Positions 58,225-64,000 of a stretch of DNA of 64,000 bases are shown in pieces; position 1 is the stretch's first letter; each line of letters opens with the position of its first letter. Both the position numbers and the translations under genes were made by a program. The stretch lies in assembly GCA_016713625.1 (NCBI GenBank), contig JADJOT010000009.1, positions 1 to 64,000 on the forward strand, written 5' to 3'. The DNA comes from Candidatus Accumulibacter affinis (lineage in GTDB: Bacteria > Pseudomonadota > Gammaproteobacteria > Burkholderiales > Rhodocyclaceae). A model generated the notes under the pieces. It saw nothing but the letters and a program-made list of their open reading frames with translations, did not search any database and was not told the origin of the DNA.

Positions 58225-59481
58225 ATGGACATCGCGCAGTACGTGCAAACCGTCGGCAGGAACGCTCGCCAAGCGTCGCGGCTCATCGCGCGTGCCGACA
58301 CCAACGCCAAGAACCGTGCGCTGCGCGCGATCGCCGCCGCGATCCGACGCGAGCGCGACACGCTGCTTGCCGCCAATCAGGAGGACCTCACTGCGGCACG
58401 TGCTGCCGGTCTCGAGCCGGCGCTGCTTGATCGTCTGACGCTAACGGCGAAAGGGGTTGCCGCAATGGCGGAGGGTGTTGAGCAGGTTGCCGGCTTGTCC
58501 GACCCTATCGGCGAAATCAGTGACCTGAAGTTTCGCCCGAGTGGCATCCAGGTTGGCCGCATGCGCGTACCCTTGGGAGTGATCGGGATCATTTACGAGG
58601 CACGCCCGAACGTCACCGCCGACGCTGCCGCGCTGTGCCTGAAGTCGGGCAACGCCTCGATCCTGCGCGGCGGCTCCGAAGCGATCCGCTGCAACCGTGC
58701 GATCGCCGCGCTGGTGCAGGAAGGGGTCGCCAGCGCCGGCCTGCCGCCGCATGCCGTGCAGGTGATCGAAACCACCGACCGCGCGGTTGTCGGTCACTTG
58801 ATCACGATGCGCGAGTTTGTCGACGTGATCGTTCCGCGCGGCGGCAAAGGGCTGATCGCGCGCCTGCTTGCCGAGGCGCGCGTGCCGATGATCCAGCACC
58901 TCGATGGCAACTGCCATGTGTATATTGACGACGACGCCGATGCCGAGAAAGCGCTGCAGATCGTCGAGAATGCGAAGACGCAGCGCTACGGTACCTGCAA
59001 TACCGCCGAATCGCTGCTGCTGGCGCGTTCGGTCGTAGCGCGGCTGTTGCCGCCGCTCGCCGCGATGCTGCTGCAGAAGGGGGTCGAGATCCGCGGTTGT
59101 CCGGAAACCGTGGAGCGGGTCAAGCAGGCCAGGGCGGCCAGCGAGGAAGACTACGCCAGCGAATTCCTGGCAGCGATCATTTCGGTCAAGGTGGTGGCCG
59201 GACTTGACGAAGCGATCGAACACATCAATGCTTACGGTTCGCACCATACCGACGCCATCGTCACCGAGAATTACACGTCGGCGATGCGTTTTCTGCGCGA
59301 AGTCGACTCGGCTTCGGTGATGGTCAACGCTTCAACGCGTTTTGCGGATGGCTTCGAGTACGGTCTGGGGGCCGAAATCGGCATCTCGACCGACAAAATC
59401 CACGCGCGCGGTCCGGTCGGTCTCGAAGGCCTGACCAGCCAGAAGTGGATCGTTCTCGGTAATGGCGAGGTTCGCGCCTGA
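58225..59481 (+). CDS. proA: Gamma-glutamyl phosphate reductase
   Basis: 418 residues, normal length. Aldehyde-dehydrogenase fold with VPLGVIGIIYEARPNVTADA, LKSGNASILRGGSEA, MIQHLDGNCHVYID, RYGTCNTAESLLLAR (catalytic Cys) and EVDSASVMVNASTRFADGFE. Reduces gamma-glutamyl phosphate to the semialdehyde in proline synthesis. Follows the holA region behind its own promoter, as in many betaproteobacteria. Confidence 0.96.
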   Translation: MDIAQYVQTVGRNARQASRLIARADTNAKNRALRAIAAAIRRERDTLLAANQEDLTAARAAGLEPALLDRLTLTAKGVAAMAEGVEQVAGLSDPIGEISDLKFRPSGIQVGRMRVPLGVIGIIYEARPNVTADAAALCLKSGNASILRGGSEAIRCNRAIAALVQEGVASAGLPPHAVQVIETTDRAVVGHLITMREFVDVIVPRGGKGLIARLLAEARVPMIQHLDGNCHVYIDDDADAEKALQIVENAKTQRYGTCNTAESLLLARSVVARLLPPLAAMLLQKGVEIRGCPETVERVKQARAASEEDYASEFLAAIISVKVVAGLDEAIEHINAYGSHHTDAIVTENYTSAMRFLREVDSASVMVNASTRFADGFEYGLGAEIGISTDKIHARGPVGLEGLTSQKWIVLGNGEVRA

Positions 59482-59587
59482 CTGCTGCGGCTCGTTCGCG
59501 GGCTTTTCCGGCCTGTGGCGGGAGGCGGATGCCGCTGCAGGTTTTCACCGATCCGCTGCACCACCCTCACCTCAAAGGAGACTGCAC

Positions 59588-60160
59588 ATGAAACAACTGA
59601 TGATCGCGGTGATCGCCGCGCTGTCCTTCAACCTCGCCGCTGCGCTTGAAGTTGGTGGCGTCAAGTTTGACGACAAGATCCGCGTTGGCAGCAGCGAACT
59701 GGTGGTGAACGGCGCCGGCATACGCAAGAAAGCCGTCTTCAAAGTCTATGCAATGGCCCTCTATCTGCCGGCGAAGAGCAGCGACGCGGCCGCGGTGATC
59801 AACGCCAAGGGTGCCAAGCGGATTTCGATCACCCTGATGCGCGATCTCTCCGCCAAGCAGTTCGTGGAAGCTCTCCAGGAAGGCGTCGCCAACAACCACT
59901 CGGAAGCCCAAATGGCCGCCCTCAAGGATCGCCTGCAGCAGTTCTCCGACACCATGCTCACGGCCGGAGAGCCGAAGACCGGTAGCAGCGTGGTCATCGA
60001 CTGGCTGCCGGAGAGCGGGACTCGTTTGACGGTCAATGGCCAGGTAAAGGGAAAGGACATTGCCGGCGAGGACTTCTACCAGGCGTTGCTGGCGATCTGG
60101 CTGGGCAACAAGCCGGCGCAGGCGGATCTCAAGCAGGAACTGCTCGGCAAGGCTTCGTGA
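59588..60160 (+). CDS. Chalcone isomerase-like exported protein
   Basis: 190 residues. AAAGGAG precedes ATG 59588; signal peptide MKQLMIAVIAALSFNLAAAL. Mature part begins VGGVKFDDKIRVGSSELVVN, GAGIRKKAVFKVYAMALYLP, LMRDLSAKQFVEALQEGVAN and GSRLTVNGQ-like, the bacterial chalcone-isomerase-like family (PF16036). Such periplasmic proteins have no proven isomerase activity. The stop overlaps the next GTG start. Confidence 0.85.
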   Translation: MKQLMIAVIAALSFNLAAALEVGGVKFDDKIRVGSSELVVNGAGIRKKAVFKVYAMALYLPAKSSDAAAVINAKGAKRISITLMRDLSAKQFVEALQEGVANNHSEAQMAALKDRLQQFSDTMLTAGEPKTGSSVVIDWLPESGTRLTVNGQVKGKDIAGEDFYQALLAIWLGNKPAQADLKQELLGKAS

Positions 60161-60654
60161 GAGTCGCGAGCCGGGCGATGGGCGCGAACGCTGAGGACTA
60201 CCAGGCAGTCGTCAGCGCTCCTGGATTCTGCCTCGGCGTGTGCTGCGACGAGCTTGCCATCGAGCACATCAGCTTCCTGGCGCCAAGGCCTGAAGTGGCT
60301 CCGCAGAACGCCCTGGCGGAAGCAGCAGCTCGCCAGTTGTGCGCTTATCTGGCCGACGCCGAATTCCCCTTTTCCTTGCCACTGCGACCGTCGGGTACAC
60401 TCTTTCAGCGCCGCGTCTGGCAACAGATCGCGGCGATTCCCTTGCATCAGACACGCAGTTACGGCGAAGTTGCCGCGGCACTGCACAACGCGCCACGGGC
60501 TGTCGGCCAGGCCTGCGCTGCGAATCCCTTTCCGGTAGTGGTTCCCTGCCATCGTGTTCTGGCAAAGGGTGGTGGCCTGGGCGGCTTTGCTCGCCAGAGG
60601 GATGGTTTGCTGCTCGACGTGAAGCGCTGGTTGCTGGCGCATGAAGGCTGCTGA
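60157..60654 (+). CDS. ogt: Methylated-DNA--protein-cysteine methyltransferase
   Basis: 165 residues from GTG 60157 (coupled to the preceding stop; ATG 60178 is an alternative). C-terminal active site NPFPVVVPCHRVLAKGGGLG with the acceptor Cys, helix-turn-helix RVWQQIAAIPLHQTRSYGEV. Repairs O6-alkylguanine. Ends overlapping the xerD start by 14 bp. Confidence 0.92.
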   Translation: MRVASRAMGANAEDYQAVVSAPGFCLGVCCDELAIEHISFLAPRPEVAPQNALAEAAARQLCAYLADAEFPFSLPLRPSGTLFQRRVWQQIAAIPLHQTRSYGEVAAALHNAPRAVGQACAANPFPVVVPCHRVLAKGGGLGGFARQRDGLLLDVKRWLLAHEGC

Positions 60655-61555
60655 GGCCGACCCCGCGGACCTCGCCGAGATCGACACCTTCTGCGATACC
60701 CTGTGGCTGGAAGACGGGTTGGCCAGGGCTTCGCTGGCGAGCTATCGCAGCGACCTGTTGCAGCTGGCGAACTGGCTGGCGGAGAACGAACTTGGCAGCC
60801 TGCGCGACATCGACGAAGCGACCCTGCTGCGTTTTGTCGCGACGCTTTCGCAAACGCTGCGTGCGTCCTCGCAGGCCCGCTATCTGTCGACGCTGCGGCG
60901 CTTTTGTCGGCAGCAGTTGGCGCGTGGTTTGCGGAACAACGATCCAACGCTGAAGATCGCCATGCCGGCGAAACCCTCGCGCTTGCCGAAGGTGCTCTCC
61001 GAGTTGCAGGTAGAGCACCTGCTCGCCGCACCGCGGCTCGAAACGACCCTCGGGCAGCGCGATCGGGCGATGCTGGAGACCCTATACGCCACCGGTTTGC
61101 GCGTCAGCGAGCTGGTCGGACTCAAGTTGCACGAGCTCAATCTCGACATGGGTGTTGTGCGTGTTTTCGGCAAGGGCGGCAAGGAGCGCCTGGTGCCGCT
61201 TGGCGAGGATGCGCGCGACTGGCTACGGGCTTATCTGGCTGACGCTCGGCAGACATTGCTCGAAGGGCGCCAGAGCGACGCTGTATTCGTTACCGCGCGC
61301 GGGTCGGCGATGACCCGCCAGGCGTTCTGGCAGCTGGTCAAGCGCTACGCCCTGCAGGCCGGGATGGACCCTGCCCGCCTTTCGCCGCACGTGTTGCGCC
61401 ACGCATTCGCCACCCATCTGCTCAATCACGGGGCCGATCTACGCGTTGTACAGCTGCTGCTGGGCCATTCGGACATCTCGACGACGCAGATCTACACGCA
61501 TGTGGCACGCGAACGGCTCAAGCTCCTGCACGCCCAGCACCATCCGCGTGGCTGA
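60641..61555 (+). CDS. xerD: Tyrosine recombinase XerD
   Basis: 304 residues. SAM-like N-terminal core-binding domain and catalytic domain with ATGLRVSELVGLKLHELNLD (Arg), GKGGKERLVPLG (Lys), SPHVLRHAFATHLLNHGADL (His-x-x-Arg), LLGHSDISTTQIYTHV (His, Tyr nucleophile). Housekeeping dimer resolution rather than a phage integrase: normal length, embedded in core genes, coupled to ogt. Confidence 0.93.
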   Translation: MKAAEADPADLAEIDTFCDTLWLEDGLARASLASYRSDLLQLANWLAENELGSLRDIDEATLLRFVATLSQTLRASSQARYLSTLRRFCRQQLARGLRNNDPTLKIAMPAKPSRLPKVLSELQVEHLLAAPRLETTLGQRDRAMLETLYATGLRVSELVGLKLHELNLDMGVVRVFGKGGKERLVPLGEDARDWLRAYLADARQTLLEGRQSDAVFVTARGSAMTRQAFWQLVKRYALQAGMDPARLSPHVLRHAFATHLLNHGADLRVVQLLLGHSDISTTQIYTHVARERLKLLHAQHHPRG

Positions 61556-61585
61556 GCAGTCGCCCGGCGCAGCCCGGTCTTCGTG

Positions 61586-62170
61586 TCAATGGTTGAGGTA
61601 GTGCAGGATGGCGGGCGCAGCTGGCCGGCTGCTTCCTTGTCGTGGCTCTGGCTGGCTGATGTGGTCGATTTCGAGCAAGCTGATGCTGCCGAAATCGACC
61701 GCCAGCTGGCTCCATTCGCCGATCGGCAAGTGCAGCCAGTAGCCGAGCAGCGCGCGGATGACGCCGGCATGGGTGACCAGGGCCACGCTGCTAACGCGCA
61801 GACGGTCTACGCAGTCGCGTGCGCGCGCCTGCAACATCGCCGCCGATTCGCCTCCCGGCGCTGCAAAATGCAGCATATCGGCCGCCCAGACGTCGAGCAA
61901 GCGGCGGTCGATATCGTCCCAGGCGACGCCCTCCCATTCGCCAAAGTTGATCTCCAGCAGCCGCCGATCGAGCAGGGGTTGCGGATGCAGGGCTTCGGCG
62001 AGGCGGCGGGCACGCTGCAGCGGGCTGGCGATCACCGGCGTGCCGGCCGGCAACAGGGCGCGCAGGCGCTCGGCGGCCGGCTGTGGATCGGCCGCCTCGA
62101 CATCGAGCTGGCCATAACAGATACCGCTGGTCAGCAGCGGCCGCGGGTGGCGGATCAGGAAAAGCTGCAC
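61586..62170 (-). CDS. cobC: Alpha-ribazole phosphatase-like histidine phosphatase
   Basis: 194 residues. MQLFLIRHPRPLLTSGICYG has the RHP/RHG catalytic start; later ASPLQRARRLAEALH, EINFGEWEGVAWDDI and ALVTHAGVIRALLGYWL supply the remaining Arg, Glu and His. Dephosphorylates alpha-ribazole 5-phosphate in cobalamin synthesis. Overlaps cobS by 16 bp; same strand. Confidence 0.88.
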   Translation of the reverse strand: MQLFLIRHPRPLLTSGICYGQLDVEAADPQPAAERLRALLPAGTPVIASPLQRARRLAEALHPQPLLDRRLLEINFGEWEGVAWDDIDRRLLDVWAADMLHFAAPGGESAAMLQARARDCVDRLRVSSVALVTHAGVIRALLGYWLHLPIGEWSQLAVDFGSISLLEIDHISQPEPRQGSSRPAAPAILHYLNH

Positions 62171-62907
62171 AGCATTCCGCTGTAGAAGGCGACTTCCGAG
62201 AGTTGCTGCGTGGCGCCAAGGCAGTCGCCGGTGTAGCCGCCGATCCGTCGATAAAACATCCGGGCCAGCCAGAGCGTCGCGACAGTCGCCAGCAGGCAGC
62301 CGAAGAAGGCCTCGAGCGCTGGCAGCAATAACAGCGGCAGCAGGGCGGTCAGCCCGGCAAAGCCGAGCTCACCCCAGCTGATGCGGGTCGCCAGTGGTTT
62401 GGCCTTGCCCTCGTCGCGAACATAGTCGAGGCCGCGCAGCAGCGTCGTTGCCGCGAAACGCGAAACGGTGTGGCCGGCAAGGAGGACGCAGGGAATCTCG
62501 GTCCAGGCAAACTCGAGCAGCGCGCAGAATCGCGCGAGCAGCAGCATGACCAGAGCAATCGCTCCGAAACTGCCGATTCGCGAATCCTTCATGATGGTCA
62601 GGATTTGCGTCTTCTCCCAGCCGCCGCCAAAACCGTCGACCATGTCGCTCCAGCCGTCTTCGTGAAACCCGCCGGTCAGGTACAGCGAACTGGTCATTGC
62701 CGCGAGGATCGCCAGGGTTGTCGGCCAGACGAAGGAAGTCAGGAGGAAGACCAGCGCGGCGATCGCGCCAATCAGCAGACCCACCGCCGGAAAATAGCGC
62801 GTTGCCCGGTCGAGCGCTTCGCTGCTGTGACCCACCCAGGCCGGTACTGGCAGGCGCGTAAAGAAGCGCACGGCGCCGAAGAAGTATTCGAGCTCACGCC
62901 TAAGCAT
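62155..62907 (-). CDS. cobS: Adenosylcobinamide-GDP ribazoletransferase CobS
   Basis: 250 residues, multi-helix membrane protein starting MLRRELEYFFGAVRFFTRLP, with GGFHEDGWSDMVDGFGGGWE (metal-binding Asp/His), TILKDSRIGSFGAIALV-type block (here TIMKDSRIGSFGA) and YTGDCLGATQQLSEVAFYS. Joins adenosylcobinamide-GDP and alpha-ribazole, the last step of B12 assembly. No cobT/cobU follows upstream in the window. Confidence 0.92.
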   Translation of the reverse strand: MLRRELEYFFGAVRFFTRLPVPAWVGHSSEALDRATRYFPAVGLLIGAIAALVFLLTSFVWPTTLAILAAMTSSLYLTGGFHEDGWSDMVDGFGGGWEKTQILTIMKDSRIGSFGAIALVMLLLARFCALLEFAWTEIPCVLLAGHTVSRFAATTLLRGLDYVRDEGKAKPLATRISWGELGFAGLTALLPLLLLPALEAFFGCLLATVATLWLARMFYRRIGGYTGDCLGATQQLSEVAFYSGMLCSFS

Positions 62908-63241
62908 CGTCTTCGATCCGCCAGGAAACCCTCGCCGGCGAGGTCATCGGATCGCGCGGGCCGCGCCGAAGCCGATCAGGCGTCGTCGGCGGAAGGACAA
63001 GCGGCATTCGTGGCGTCGCCAGCGACGAGTCCGGGGACCTGCGGCGGTGAATTCCCTGTTTTGCGAGCATCGTTCTGTTGACCTTGGCAAACAATTCGCG
63101 ATGGTATCCTGACATGCGGACAGCGAGCCAGTGGCAATGTCGGCCTTTGCCTATACACCAATACAGCGTGCGTCTGCACATACAGCTAGCGATGTCACTC
63201 CCGACCGGTTACGATACCCATAGTATTCCCCGAAAGCCACG
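62908..63241. other. Spacer between cobS and the restriction-modification remnant
   Basis: About 330 bp with no recognised gene. Contains a perfect 14-bp palindrome CCTCGCCGGCGAGG at 62930-62943. No conserved cobalamin riboswitch elements were recognised. Confidence 0.35.
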
Positions 63242-63406
63242 ATGGGCATCGACCTGCTCCCCGATTTCATCCGACAGAACTACGAAGTTTACGAATGGAA
63301 GCACGCCTGCGCTATTCTCAAGCAGGGCTTCCCTCAGGAGTGGGACGAGATTGTAGGGACGCTCACAGATACTCGTTTTCGGGATCAGCCAGTTCCTCTA
63401 CGTTGA
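63242..63406 (+). pseudogene. BglII-like restriction endonuclease, N-terminal remnant
   Basis: ATG 63242 opens a 54-codon frame: MGIDLLPDFIRQNYEVYEWK continues HACAILKQGFPQEWDEIVGT and LTDTRF before an unrelated tail and TGA. The YEV-x-EWKHA-x-AIL pattern is, to my recollection, the start of Endonuc-BglII (PF09195) proteins of some 200 residues; the catalytic part is deleted. It stands 12 bp before an MT-A70 methylase gene, the usual partner. Confidence 0.55.
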
Positions 63407-63418
63407 AGATTGACAGAA

Positions 63419-64000
63419 ATGACGAAACATTTCCCCGAGGCTGGCGCAGATTTGCTCCAACGAGTCGGCGATCAAAAATTCCGTACCGTGCTCGCAGATC
63501 CTCCCTGGCAGTTCCAGAACCGCACCGGCAAGATGGCGCCCGAGCACAAGCGTTTGAATCGGTATGCGACGATGACCCTGGAGGACATTCTCGCCCTGCC
63601 GGTGGAACAGATCGTCGAAACCACCGCACATCTCTACCTGTGGGTGCCGAACGCCCTTCTGCCGGAGGGCCTGCGGGTTCTTGCCGCCTGGGGTTTTGCC
63701 TACAAGAGCAACATCGTCTGGCACAAGATCCGCAAGGATGGCGGTCCGGATGGGCGAGGCGTCGGCTTCTATTTCCGCAATACCACAGAATTGATCCTCT
63801 TCGGTGTTAGGGGCAAGGACGCTCGCACGCTGGCTCCCGGACGCCGCCAGGTCAACATCATCAAGAGCCGCAAGCGGGAGCATTCGCGGAAGCCGGACGA
63901 AGCCTACGAGCTGATCGAGTCCTGTTCGCCGGGACCCTTCGTCGAGTTGTTCGCTCGCGGCTCACGAGAAGGCTGGAACACCTGGGGTAGCCAGGCCGAC
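63419..64000 (+). CDS. MT-A70 family adenine methyltransferase (partial, runs off window)
   Basis: ATG 63419, open to the window edge (194 codons). MTKHFPEAGADLLQRVGDQK leads into FRTVLADPPWQFQN with the catalytic DPPW (27-30), then HLYLWVPNALLPEGLRVLAA, WGFAYKSNIVWHK, FRNTTELILFGVRG and a C-terminal SAM-binding part SCSPGPFVELFARGSREGW, the circular order of MT-A70 enzymes. Methylates N6 of adenine in DNA, in pairs with BglII-like nucleases. With the nuclease eroded it would act as a solitary methylase. The end is not seen. Confidence 0.88.
   Translation, partial: MTKHFPEAGADLLQRVGDQKFRTVLADPPWQFQNRTGKMAPEHKRLNRYATMTLEDILALPVEQIVETTAHLYLWVPNALLPEGLRVLAAWGFAYKSNIVWHKIRKDGGPDGRGVGFYFRNTTELILFGVRGKDARTLAPGRRQVNIIKSRKREHSRKPDEAYELIESCSPGPFVELFARGSREGWNTWGSQAD

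Noticed and set aside
60641..61555. Tyrosine recombinase as a mobile-element integrase
   Set aside because: Sequence and length are those of XerD, coupled to ogt in a housekeeping block, no attachment repeats or tRNA nearby.

Overview
The window looks like a piece of a high-GC betaproteobacterial chromosome, most probably Rhodocyclales and close to Candidatus Accumulibacter. This rests on gene content and protein style (nirBD-narK next to a PP2C/Ser-Thr kinase, nasA-ybiB, an elaborate pst operon, kdp/kup, leuS-lptE-holA-proA); it is an inference, since no 16S or other marker RNA is present. No tRNA, rRNA or CRISPR array was seen.

Layout. 1-5.0 kb: a redox locus whose genes are all broken by frameshifts (PepSY protein, OmpR-type regulator and sensor kinase on the minus strand; DUF1924 cytochrome, diheme cytochrome c, ferric-reductase-like flavoprotein and acyltransferase 3 on the plus strand). 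5.1-9.2 kb: a textbook sigma-54 promoter followed by nirB (three frameshifts), nirD and a narK-type transporter with an in-frame stop. 9.1-18.6 kb: an 8.5 kb insert carrying an SF1 helicase, a DUF2290 protein and an 1840-residue DUF4011/helicase/Vsr-like nuclease with a GreA/GreB-like tail. It is flanked by direct repeats holding reciprocal remnants of narK and the kinase gene. 18.5-20.2 kb: the intact PP2C-kinase. 20.4-21.6 kb: a broken IS66 element.

22-30 kb: a MASE1 histidine kinase and FixJ-type regulator divergent from pstS-phoU*-pstC-pstA-pstB1-pstB2. The PhoU protein carries a dead low-molecular-weight phosphatase domain. The two PstB proteins have complementary defects that predict an asymmetric ATPase heterodimer. 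30.3-34.4 kb: a vapC remnant, then nasA-ybiB on the minus strand behind a sigma-54-like site. 34.5-37.5 kb: CapA-like protein, small exported protein, a short hypothetical and a pirin. 37.6-52.8 kb: a potassium region with kdpFABC-corA-kdpDE, an APC permease remnant, kup with a second short kdpD and kdpE, and a third orphan kdpE; two KdpE-box-like sites precede the two operons.

53-62.9 kb: housekeeping genes (leuS, lptE, holA, proA, a chalcone-isomerase-like protein, ogt, xerD, cobC/cobS) with two small lineage proteins. 63.2-64 kb: a truncated BglII-like restriction endonuclease followed by an MT-A70 methyltransferase that runs off the window.

The best candidates for undescribed biology are the helicase/DUF2290/DUF4011-nuclease-GreAB cassette and the asymmetric PstB1/PstB2 pair with its pseudo-phosphatase PhoU.
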